The notes beneath the pieces were generated by a model that was not told where the DNA came from, did not search any database, and saw nothing but the letters and a program-made list of their open reading frames with translations. Shown here piece after piece: positions 33,121 through 42,839 of a stretch of 64,000 nt of DNA. A program made the translations under genes and the position numbers. The DNA comes from Leucosporidium creatinivorum (Eukaryota; Basidiomycota; Microbotryomycetes; Leucosporidiales; Leucosporidiaceae). How positions within the stretch are numbered: position 1 is the stretch's first letter; each line of letters starts with the position of its first letter. The DNA lies in the NCBI GenBank assembly GCA_001600635.1, contig BCKL01000002.1, positions 1,429,425 to 1,493,424 of the forward strand, in the 5' to 3' direction.

Positions 33121-36000
33121 ATGGCCGCCCTTTCCGAGCTCGAATCGGCGCTTCTCTCGCTCTCGCCAGCGCCCAAGGAGGCCTCTACGCTCGTCCAGCA
33201 GGCCTGCTCCGCCGAAGCTACCCTTGTCCTCACCTCCGAATTCGCCAAGTCGCTGCTGCACGTCAAGCGGGACGAAGCGGGCAATGTTTCGCTGGGAGTC
33301 AGGTTTGGCCAAGCCGGAGACTACGACGAGTGCGATTTGCTGGCGGTGGGAGTTGCTGCGCTGCATGCTTTCGCTCAGATCAACTGGACAGGACCGACGC
33401 TCGCCTTGGACCCTTTGATCCTGTTCGCAGCGGAAGAGGTGCAAGGGCTTTCGGCGACGCAACTCAACGACGCTGCCATCGACTCGCTCTCTTACTGCGG
33501 AGAACCAGTCTACCATCTCGCCAAATCTGCCACCCTCCTCGCTATCGCCCTACAGATCTTTGGCCTCCTCCCTTCCCCCTTCGACCCTGCAGCTCCTTCG
33601 CCGCTCCTCCCTTCCCTCACCGCTCCTCACGGCCCCAACTGGTTCAACACCCCCAGCATCAAAGCATGGCGCCTCCGAGCTGGTATCGTTTGGATCAAGG
33701 TCCTCGACGAGCCCGTCCCTCTCCCTTCCTACGTCGCCGCCGACGCTGCCGCCCTTCGCACCTCCCTTCCTCCTACTTCGCCGAATCGCTCCCAACTCTC
33801 TCTTTCCCTTTCCCTCCTCGCTTCCCTTCTCTCGAGGTCCTCGCCCCACTCGCAGGCACAGAGGGAGGCTAGCACCCTCGCTAGGGCTGCCGCCGAGGAG
33901 GAAGGACTCGAGTGGGAGTTGACGGGCAGGATGGGCAAGAGGACAAAGTGGCAGGNGGATGAGAAGACCCAGTTGGTCGTCTTGGCGAGGGATCGGTCGG
34001 TACAGAAGGGCAAGGGCAAGGAGGAGGAGGAGCAGAAGCAGTCGACCGTTACCGACTCGGCGCAGGCTCAAGTACCCGAGGTCCTCGACCTCAACGACGA
34101 TACCCTCCTCGAGCGCACCGCCTTCACCGTTTCGGGCGATACCACGCAATCCACTCCCGCCGCCGCCGCTTCCGAAACCACCCCTCTCTCCGACATCGAC
34201 CCCTCGGACCAGCCTCACATCTCCCCGTTCTCCCAATCCGTCCTTCTCGCCCTCTCCCTCTCGACCCTCCCGCAACCCACCTCCCTCATGCACCTCTCCG
34301 CCGACGTCCTCTCCACCTCCCAAGTCGCCTCCTTCGTCTCGCGCGTCCTGCTCGACCCTCAGAACTGGTCCGTCCACTCGATGGCACTCCTCCTCCGCTG
34401 CCGCGCCGAAGCCGGTCGCTCTCGTACCGTCGAGCGCGGAGTCCTCCAGATGCAAGCCCTCGTCGACCAGCTCAAGGATGGCTCCCCGACCGAAACCTCC
34501 GCCATCTCCTCCGCCGTCAAAGCCGAAGACATGGCCTCTGCTCGGGATCGACTCAGCCAGTTCCACGCCCTCGCCCTCCCTCCCTGGTGGGAGCTCGAGA
34601 GGGAGTTGGCCACCCGCTACGCCTCGCTCGGGATCACCAAGTCGTCGTTGGAGATCTTCACCCGCCTGGAAATGTGGGAGGAAGTCGCCAAATGCTGGAT
34701 GTCGCTCGAGCGGCCCGACAAGGGCATCGAAGTCATTCGCGAGATGCTCGAGGGAGGCAAGGCCGAATCCGACCTCGTCATGGATGTGCGCAAGGGAGAA
34801 GGAGCGATGCGGTTCCGTGGTGGGGAGAAGAGGGAGGCCAAGCTGTGGTGCACGCTGGGCGAGTTGGAGCGGGAACCCAAGCATTACGAGAAGGCGTGGA
34901 TCGTATCGGGGAGGACGTCCTCCAGGGCGCAGAGGTCGTTGGGAGCGGTGTATTGGAGTGATCAGAAGTGGGAGCAGGCGAGGGAGGCGTTCCGACTCGC
35001 GCTGGGCATCAACCCTCTCTTCCCGAGGACGTGGTTCGTCCTCGGATGCTGCGAGATGCGGATGCAGGATTGGAGCGGCGCGCAGGAGGCCTTTGGACGC
35101 TGCGTTGCGTTGGAGGACGACGACGCCGAGAGCTGGAGCAACCTCGCGTCGTGCCATCTTCGCCGAGGAGAAGTCGAGGGCGACGTCGACGCCGAGGCGG
35201 AGTTGGACATGGACGCCGTGGAAGGAGGAGTCGACTCGACGGGAGTCGTCGGCGCTGGAGCTGGAGCTCGAGCACCCATCGAGGACGACGAGGACGCGGC
35301 CGTCAAGCTCCCCTTCTCGCGGAAACGAGCCGCGTTCCACTGCCTCAAGATGGCCATCAAGAACTCGTACGACTCGTGGAGGATGTGGTACAACTACATG
35401 ATCGTCGCCGTCGACGTTGGAGAGATGTCCGAGGCGTGCCGCGCTCTCGGGAGGATCATCGAGATGCGCGTAGCCAAGGACGGCGAGGCTTCCATCGACT
35501 TGGAGGTCCTCGAGCGCCTCGTCGACGCTGTGACCAAACCTCTCGAGACGGACGACGACGATAACGAGCAATACGTCGACCCCAACTGCGGCAAGGGACT
35601 CCTCCCTCGCCTCGAGCGCCTCATCACCGTCACCATCCTTCCCAATGTCTCCAACTCGCCGCGCGTCTTCCTCGCCCACGCTCGACTCTTCCTCTGGCAA
35701 GCCGATTACGCGGGAGCATTGGACGCCCATCTCAAGGCCTACCGCGCGGGAGTCGCTGCCGATCCGACCGTCGAGCACGACCGAGCCAAGTTTGTCGAGG
35801 CGTGCACCAAGGTCGAGGATGTTGTGGGCATGTTGGAGAACCTTGGACCGAAGGAGGATAAGGAGGGCAACGAGATTGCCAAGGATTGGAAGTTCCAGGC
35901 GAGGAGCTTGGTCAGGACGTTCTTGGGCAGGACGAAGGGGGCGTTTGAGGATGAGGCCGAGTATGAGAAGTTGAAGGAGTTGGTCGCTGAGCTTAGGTAG
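33121..36000 (+). CDS. TPR protein, TTC27/Emw1 family
   Basis: A single open frame of 959 codons, unusual here in having no intron in its coding part. The N-terminal half is helical and lacks clear repeats. The C-terminal half carries tetratricopeptide repeats: QRSLGAVYWSDQKWEQAREA, PRTWFVLGCCEMRMQDWSGA and AESWSNLASCHLRRGE (about residues 600-690). An acidic linker follows, then KRAAFHCLKMAIKNSYDSWR and MIVAVDVGEMSEACRALGR. This order is that of yeast Emw1 and human TTC27; Emw1 is essential and linked to cell-wall integrity. TAG is at 35998-36000. A likely 5'UTR intron (about 33062-33119) ends one base before the ATG. One undetermined base, N at 33956, makes one codon unknown. Confidence 0.88.
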   Translation: MAALSELESALLSLSPAPKEASTLVQQACSAEATLVLTSEFAKSLLHVKRDEAGNVSLGVRFGQAGDYDECDLLAVGVAALHAFAQINWTGPTLALDPLILFAAEEVQGLSATQLNDAAIDSLSYCGEPVYHLAKSATLLAIALQIFGLLPSPFDPAAPSPLLPSLTAPHGPNWFNTPSIKAWRLRAGIVWIKVLDEPVPLPSYVAADAAALRTSLPPTSPNRSQLSLSLSLLASLLSRSSPHSQAQREASTLARAAAEEEGLEWELTGRMGKRTKWQXDEKTQLVVLARDRSVQKGKGKEEEEQKQSTVTDSAQAQVPEVLDLNDDTLLERTAFTVSGDTTQSTPAAAASETTPLSDIDPSDQPHISPFSQSVLLALSLSTLPQPTSLMHLSADVLSTSQVASFVSRVLLDPQNWSVHSMALLLRCRAEAGRSRTVERGVLQMQALVDQLKDGSPTETSAISSAVKAEDMASARDRLSQFHALALPPWWELERELATRYASLGITKSSLEIFTRLEMWEEVAKCWMSLERPDKGIEVIREMLEGGKAESDLVMDVRKGEGAMRFRGGEKREAKLWCTLGELEREPKHYEKAWIVSGRTSSRAQRSLGAVYWSDQKWEQAREAFRLALGINPLFPRTWFVLGCCEMRMQDWSGAQEAFGRCVALEDDDAESWSNLASCHLRRGEVEGDVDAEAELDMDAVEGGVDSTGVVGAGAGARAPIEDDEDAAVKLPFSRKRAAFHCLKMAIKNSYDSWRMWYNYMIVAVDVGEMSEACRALGRIIEMRVAKDGEASIDLEVLERLVDAVTKPLETDDDDNEQYVDPNCGKGLLPRLERLITVTILPNVSNSPRVFLAHARLFLWQADYAGALDAHLKAYRAGVAADPTVEHDRAKFVEACTKVEDVVGMLENLGPKEDKEGNEIAKDWKFQARSLVRTFLGRTKGAFEDEAEYEKLKELVAELR
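33956..33956. other. Undetermined base (N)
   Basis: The only ambiguous base seen in the window. It lies inside the TTC27/Emw1 coding frame, and the frame is open on both sides, so the length there is right and only one residue is unknown. Confidence 0.97.
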
Positions 36001-36296
36001 AGCTTTTCGATTCTTAGTGTGACCTTAGAAGCCTTATTGCTGCACTTTCCCGCTGCGTGCAAGAGAGCTGCCCGAGCGTGCTCGACAGCGCCGAGAGAGC
36101 GCCGAGACGGGATGAACCGTGATTTAGGCAAGGTAAGGCGAAGCGCAGATGCTCTCGAATCAAAAGGTCTCTCTTTTATCAGCAGCTATCGACCTACACG
36201 AAGGACCCGCCGAGACCCCTTGATCTCAGCCGTTCAAGACGAGGTCGAGCCCCACTCGTCTCTCTCTCTGCTACGCTCACCTCGCTTCTCACCTCG

Positions 36297-37941
36297 ATGT
36301 CGCCCACGATGGACTCGTACCTCTCTTCCCTTCCTTCTGACCTGTCAAACCTCTCCTCGCGCTCCTCCCTCGCCTCCTCCCTCGCGCTGGAAACAGTCGA
36401 CTCCATCATCGCCCGCCTCGAACTGGCTCGCGCTCAGCTGACGACTCCAGCTCAGAGGGAGGGGAATGTAGGCGATACGTTGTTGCCCTTGAGCAGTTTC
36501 GTGAGATCTGGAGGGGACAAGGTCGCAAGGGCTAATAAGGAGTGGTCTGGCGCTGTGGCCAGGTTTGGAAAGGGAGTCGACAAGGTGCGTGCTCGGGATG
36601 GGACAAGATGGGCGAGCTGTAGCCGAGCATGGAGAGCAGGAACGCTGATGGCAGATTGGTCGACCTACAGAAATTCACGGGACCACCTGAACCTCTCTTC
36701 CCTTCGCCTACACCACCACCGCCCACTAGCGCTCCCTCCGCCGCTCTCGACCCATCCCTCCTGTACCTCACCAGCTCACACCCACCCACACCTGCACCAT
36801 CAGCTGCCCCATCAGCTCCCTTCTCCTCCCCCCTCGCCCTCACCTCCCTCCACTCCTCCATCGCGCTCCACCTCGCCCGAATCGGCGCGTTCGACTCGCT
36901 CGAATCGTTTCTCGAGGAATCGGGGACAGAGCCGCTGGAGCCACAGTTGATGGAGGGATTGAAGGAGCTGCATGGGATTCTGGAGGAACTGAGGAGGGGA
37001 GAATGCGGGAGGGCGTTGCGGTGGGTGGAGGAGCATCCTGAGCCGAGCGTCGGCGGCGCAGGGGCAGCGGAAAGGGGGACGGATCTGGAGTTTGAGCTGA
37101 GAAAGGAAGAGTTTATCCGCCTCCTCCTCGCTGGCTCCGACCTCTCCTCCTCCTCCTCCGAGACGGACCCCCTCCTTCCCTCCCCCTCGACCTCCAGCTC
37201 GGCGACGGCAGTCCAACAAGCCCTCTCCTACGGCGGCGTCCACTTCCTCCGTCTCTACACTCCCGCACGAAAGGATCTGATCACCGCTCTCCTAACCTCC
37301 CCACTCTACATGCCACTCCCGCGCCTGTTATCCTCGCCTTACTCCTCGCTCTACGCTCCCTACCTCACCACCTCGGCCGGAGGCAAAGGAGGAGCGATCG
37401 AGAGTTCCCCTCTTTGCTCCAGCTTCGCTACTCGCTTCCTCGAGACACTCGGTTTGCCCCGGGAGAGCGCATTGAGTGTGGTCAGCGAGGTCGGCGGCGG
37501 AGGAGCAATGAGTAGGATTTTGAAGGTTAGGAATATGATGAAGGAGAAGAAGACGGAGTGGAGCGCTGTTGGTGAACTTCCGGTACGTTTTCTCTCTCCT
37601 TCTCCCTCTCTTCTTTCTCCCCGAGCTGACCGAGCGATGCGCCGAGAACAGGTCGAGATCCCCCTCCCCCCCTCCCGTCGCTACCACTCCATCTTCGCCT
37701 GCCCCGTCTCCAAAGAACAATCGACCTTCACCAACCCGCCTATGCTCCTTCCCTGTGGCCACGTTATTGCGAGGGAGAGTCTTGCTAGGTTGGCCAGGGG
37801 GACGCCGTGAGTCCCTTCTTTCTCTACTTTGAGAGTGAGGGCAAGGACTAATAGTGCGTTTGGATGGGCAGCAGTCAGCTCAAGTGCCCGTATTGCCCCC
37901 AGGTCAGTCGCGTGGCCGAGGCGGTGAGGGTGCACTTTTGA
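36297..37941 (+). CDS. RMD5: GID/CTLH ubiquitin ligase RING-like subunit Rmd5 (RMND5)
   Basis: A subunit of the GID E3 ligase, which in yeast marks gluconeogenic enzymes for degradation. The N-terminus has a helical coil (MDSYLSSLPSDLSNLSSRSS). A Pro/Ser-rich stretch follows, then a LisH-CTLH-like part: LHSSIALHLARIGAFDSLES, then LKELHGILEELRRGECGRAL and SYGGVHFLRLYTPARKDLI. The C-terminal degenerate RING reads RRYHSIFACPVSKEQST, NPPMLLPCGHVIARESLARL and LKCPYCPQVSRVAEAVRVHF, with TGA at 37939-37941. Cys-x2-Cys and CGH are present while other zinc ligands are replaced, as is normal for Rmd5. Introns lie near 36583-36668, 37583-37651 and 37808-37872. An ATG at 36309 is a possible alternative start. 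Confidence 0.87.
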
Positions 37942-38295
37942 GCTCGGGTCGAGTTGAGTCGAGGGCGAGGGGCGATCGCCGAGTGAGGAGGAAGGGGGAG
38001 GAGAGGGTGGGGACTCGCAATGTGAATAGGAAATGTAAGAGAGTATGTTGTGGTATCGAGCTGCTCGCGAGATGAGGTAGATGGAGAGAAGGAGAACAGA
38101 GAGCGCAGCTGATGGCGCGCCGAGCTCCGAGCTCCGAGCTGCTCGTCCCTCGTTTCTTGCCTCTCGACTCTCGCTCGCTCACTACCCGACTCCTCAGCGC
38201 CATAGGACCATAAGAATTGATAACCGCCAAAGCTATAAGAGGCGTACCAGCCCTCCGCATCACCATCACCATCTACCGCTCCTCCCTCCCTCGCT
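37942..38295. other. Convergent 3' region, no gene seen
   Basis: 354 bases between two genes that end toward each other; it holds both 3' ends. A short repeated GAGCTCC unit (GAGCTCCGAGCTCCGAGCTG) lies near 38122-38141. Confidence 0.45.
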
Positions 38296-40860
38296 CTACG
38301 AACACTGACTCCTCGCCGCATAAAAGCTGGGGATCGCCTCCGCCATAGGCTCAGCAGCGGGTACCAGTCCCTGTCTCGAACCTGAGCGTTGTGGACCCCC
38401 TCCTCCGCCGAGGAGGCCCGTCGAGCTCGACACCGCCCCCCTTCCAGCGGAAGCTGGAGCGGGTGGCGACCAGACTGGCGCGCGAGCTTGGTACGGCATC
38501 GTGTGCGAGGGGATGTAAGTCGGAGCCATGGTGCGGGGGGCGAGGGTCGCGAAGGGAGCGAGACTGGCGGCTGAGATGGGCGAGTGGGAGTAGCCCATCG
38601 CCGAGCCGAGGGTGCTCGGCTTCTGTTGCTGCTGGTGCAGGTACTCCTCATTCGGGTAATCCTCCTTGCTCGTCGTACCCTCGCCCGAGTTGTAAGCGAT
38701 GTTATGCATCTCGTGACTCTCGAGCTGGCCTGCAGCTCCCGCCGAGGTGGGGAGTGGGGAGCCTCCTTCGCCGACTGAATGGGCTTTGGAGTTCCTCCGA
38801 GCGCGAGGGGTTGAGGAGGAGGGGAGGGGAGCGCCGTTGAGCAGGGCGCGACGGAAGAGCATGATAGAGAGGGGGACGCCCAGGATTGCGAAGGCGTAGC
38901 TGGTGGACCGTCAGAGGCAGGGGGTTAGCTCGGCTCGGCGATGGAGAAGGGAGAAGGGAGGGGAGAAGGAGACAAACGGACCAGGGCATCAAGTGAGCGG
39001 TCTCGAGGTAGCGCATGTCGAGCACCACTTTTCGACCCGAGGCGGCGACGAAGAGGAACATGGCGGCGAAGGTGCCGAAGATTGCCTGTGCGCAAGCGCC
39101 GAGCGAGCAACGGGTCAGCTCTCCTTCCCTCCCTCTCCAACTTCAAGAAGAGACATCAAGACGTACAAAGATAACGATAGTAAGCGTAACGAGCGACCTA
39201 TACGTATCATAGATGACGTCCTCTTGACTCCTCGCCTCCTCCGAGATGTGCGAGCGATTGTGCAGCTCGTCCATCGTTTTGGAGAGCTCGCCGAGGTGCA
39301 AAGCGGAGGCGGTGGCGAAGGTCACGATGAGGAGACACATCCACCCGAGCCACATGTAAAAGGTGTTCTGTTTGTGAAGATTGGAGGGAGGAGATGTCAG
39401 CGAGGGCAGCGAGACGAGGGAAGGGGAGCGTCTACATTGAAGTGGCCGATGTAGGAGTTGAGATCGTTCAGAAATGCTTGTCCTGTAGCGATACCTCCGT
39501 TGAGGATAGCCGTGTCGAGGGTGCCGTTGCTGCTCACGAGAAAGGAGCGAGGAGCAGAGTGAGCTCCCCTCCTCCTCCTCCAAGCTCCGTAGCCCTCGAC
39601 ACAACTCACTAAGCAGCAGCAGCCTTCCCCACCGTCGTCGCCAACGGCACGTAAAGCTCAGCTACGTCTTCGTACTTGTGCTGAGCAGTCACGGCGAGAG
39701 TGGTGACCGAGATGACTACGGCGACGGGAACGAGGAATGTGGTGGCGTTGACGAACATGGGACTGGCGAAGAAGGACTTGAGAGGTCGTCCACTAGAGTC
39801 GAGGTGGAGGATGTCTAGTGTCAGAGGGGGAAAAGTCAGCTCCTGCTCGGCGCTCGGCTCGACTCGGCTTGGCTCAGCGCGGTGCGCCAGACCGTGCTGC
39901 TCATAAAGTACAAGCCTCGAAATCTACAGCCCTCCGAGGTGACCCGAGAAGAGGAAGAGCGGAACTCACGGGTCGTGACGAGCGATGAAGTAGCGAGCCA
40001 GAATCCAACGTACGCCGGGATCCACGTCAATGTCTCCCACAAGGTGATGGTGCTGACGTGCTGTTTGTTACTCATGGCGAGCGCCTGTGCAACATGCGAG
40101 GTCAGCTTTGGCTCTCCCGCGCCTCGTCTTGCTTCTTCTCGCCAAAGCCGAAGCCAGCGCCGAATCGCCCTCCCTCCCCTCGGCCGGACGCTCACCTTCC
40201 AGATGAAGCCTTGAATGATGCACAGGAATATCGCGGTGAAGAGGGTCCAGGTGGTGAGGTAGTGAGGGACAAAGTAGGTCCCTCGTTGGCCTCGCATTGC
40301 CCTGATTAGCCAAAGATTGTCCTGCCGATAGCGCACAAAGAGGGAGGCGACGAGGGTGCTGATGTAAGGGGGATTCGATGTAGAAAATTCGAAGGGGGGG
40401 GGGAATCGAAGGGCGATTGGTCGTGGCGATAAGCTGGGTCAGCCCGACATTCGATTTCTCGGCGTTGGACTTCTCGGCGCCTCCGTCCCAAGCCTCCAGA
40501 ATCGCGCTACTCACACCGGAGGAATCACCAGCAATCCCGACAAGATCCACATCTGAATGCGGAACGAATCGTCCAAGTCCCACTCCACCTGCGACTGCAG
40601 CTCGGCGCCGATGGCTAGCCAAGGGTTCTCGCCCTCCGGAACAGCAGTGATGAGGCCTTGCTGTGGTGCAGGAAGACTTTGGGTCAGCTTAAATCCTTGG
40701 TGTAGCCACGTTCGGCCTCCCTGAATCGTGCTCGCCATCGCTCCTCGTCTCTCGGTCGACGCCCGTCTTTCCGCTCTGCTGTTGCCCTTTCGCCAGCCTG
40801 TACACCGCCAGTACGATGCGAGATGTAGCTTACCAGCCAGGCAGCAGCGTCTGTAGCCAT
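38296..40860 (-). CDS. Seven-span membrane protein, unrecognised
   Basis: Not assigned to a family. Seven hydrophobic segments are visible in order: IQMWILSGLLVIPPV, LTTWTLFTAIFLCIIQGF, WETLTWIPAYVGFWLATSSL, NATTFLVPVAVVISVTTLAV, FYMWLGWMCLLIVTFATAS, LVTLTIVIFAIFGTFAAMFLF and YAFAILGVPLSIMLF. A loop between spans four and five contains ILNGGIATGQAFLNDLNSYI. A Ser/Pro/Gln/Gly-rich tail of about 175 residues follows the last span and ends RSQCS at TAG (complement of 38296-38298). The start is MATDAAAWL (ATG complement of 40858-40860), joined across an intron of about 165 bases to QGLITAVPEGENPWLA. About nine exons. Seven spans plus a long polar tail is the build of a receptor, but no GPCR signature was seen, and a fungal-specific membrane protein is the safe call. 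Confidence 0.72.
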
Positions 40861-42839
40861 GTGTGGATAGCTGTTGAGTTGTTGCTGACGCTTCAAACGC
40901 GAGTGGGCAGCTCCGAGGAGACGGAGAGAGGCTGGGGGGAAGGGAGAAGGGAGAGGAAGGAGCCGGTGCTGCTGGTGCTGAGCTGATGCTTGTCGGTAAG
41001 CGTGCTGAGCTTATAGCGGAACCAGTCGACGAGGCAGGAAGGCAAGAGACGCATACACAAATTCGGCCTCTTGCTCTCCTGCGCACCTCGGAGGAGACGA
41101 AACGAGGAGTCCCGGCGCGGCGTCCGTCCAGGATGGAAGAAGGCGAAGAGATTAGCCGCTCACTTCGGCTTGTGCAAGAGCAGAGCATTCGAAGTGCAGC
41201 AGAGTCGAGGCGAGCAGACGGAGGAGAGAGGGAGAAGGACGGCGCCGTGCTCGACCCTCGACGAAACGGCAATTTGATCTGCCTTTCAAGCTCGCTCGCT
41301 CTCCTCGCTGCAGAGCCGGATGCAAAGCTGCAGATGACCTCTTCTACACCCAGACTACATGTCTGCCTCCCCCGCTTCGCACTCGCTCGCTTCTGGGACC
41401 CAGAGCTTCGGCGAGGATGTTCGGCACTCGCAAGACGTCGATGTAGGTGGCGAATGAGCAAGGATGCAGCGAGCGACGCCGAGCGAGCGAATTGAGAGTG
41501 TACAGGGGAACAACGGGTTGACGAGCCAGGTCAAAGGCCAAGACGGGCAGCATAAAAGGTACTGCTCGTGGCTCGGCGATCGTGTTGAGGCCCTCTTGCT
41601 TCCAGGATTGCAGGAAGACAGCCTGCAGCTGGCTAGATGGACCGACCCACCATGCCGGAGATAGCTGTGTGCTGCACAGCGGCCTCCTCTTGCCACTTCG
41701 GGGCTCGGCGCTCAGGTCGAGTCGATGCTCGGCGCAGGCGCGGATCCCAATCCTGCCGAGTTTTCAGCTGCACGCCTCACCACTTCATCATGGCGCTTCG
41801 GAAAGTCACTCAAATGATTGCGAAGGCGAGGGAAGCTGAATCTTGGCTTTCCCCTCGCCGAGAAGTCTCATCCCTCGCATCGCCGACAGCGCTGCTTGTG
41901 GGTGCTGGTGAGGGTGCTGTTAAGGTTTGGTGATTGTGCGGCTACACATAAGTAAGCGACAGTGGAGATGCTCATCAGCTGCAGCTTCTCTGGCGGAGAA
42001 GAAGAAGCAGAGAAGGCGGGCCAAGGCCGTCGTTTTTTCGCTTCCGAGCAGAAGTCGGCTATAAGCTGCTGTGCTGCGCTCTTGTTGACTATCAAGCGAG
42101 CGCTTACATTCAATAGCTTTTAGGCTTCCGAGCGTTATTAAGCTGGAAATTGCACAGTTCGGGGTTGCCCACCTCCCATCTTCGGTGAACAGGCGCCAGC
42201 TGAGCGGGAATGATGGCTTTGGCTCGGTGCAGAGTCAGGATCGCAAAGAGGATTTTTCTGTACGCTAGCAGGACCACGGGACAGCTCGAGAGATTGCGGA
42301 AGCCAGGCTGGGGCTCGGCTCTGGCTGCTCCCATCGCCCGAGCACGGCAGGGCGACTCTGCATCGTCTCGGTTCTTGCACCGAGAAGCTCCAAAAGTCAA
42401 CATGACAGCACTCGCGAATCGCGGAGCCTCTGTAGCTGACCAGTTCCCTTTCCGGAGCATGCGAGCCAGAGTCTAGCCTTCCCGCCCCCTCATCTCGTCG
42501 AGGCGTGCCTTCGAACCATCTGCTTGTTGCTGCTCGCCACAAACCCGTTTCCTCCTCCTCCGCCTTCAAACTCGATACTTGTGCACTTTGCTGCTTGTGA
42601 GCAGCAGCAAGCGGCTACCACCCGACACTCGCTACCGACCCTTTCACCCTCGGCCGACCTCTCTCTCTCTCTCTCCAGCCTCGCCTTCCCTTCGCGGTGA
42701 AGAGCGCCCGCCCGCGACTTTCGACCTCCCACCGTCTTTCCTACTCGAGACACACCTCTTCAGACAGCAATCAGCTACAAACCTTTAGTCTCTCTCGACG
42801 GTCTTCTCCAGCCAGTTTGCCGCCTTTCAGCTGCAAGCC
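40861..42839. promoter_or_regulatory. Two-kilobase gene-empty divergent region
   Basis: The largest gap in the window, between the outward-facing seven-span and MHYT genes. Open frames up to about 140 codons exist on both strands, but none resembles a known family and several overlap one another. The last 200 bases before the MHYT start are pyrimidine-rich, with a CT-repeat near 42658-42678. It may contain long promoters, a long leader or a noncoding RNA; nothing in the sequence decides this. Confidence 0.5.

Noticed and set aside
33550-35778. A 742-codon minus-strand frame opposite TTC27/Emw1
   Set aside because: It is the mirror of a strongly supported coding frame with biased codon use; its composition (Glu/Gly/Arg/Leu runs) has no family look.
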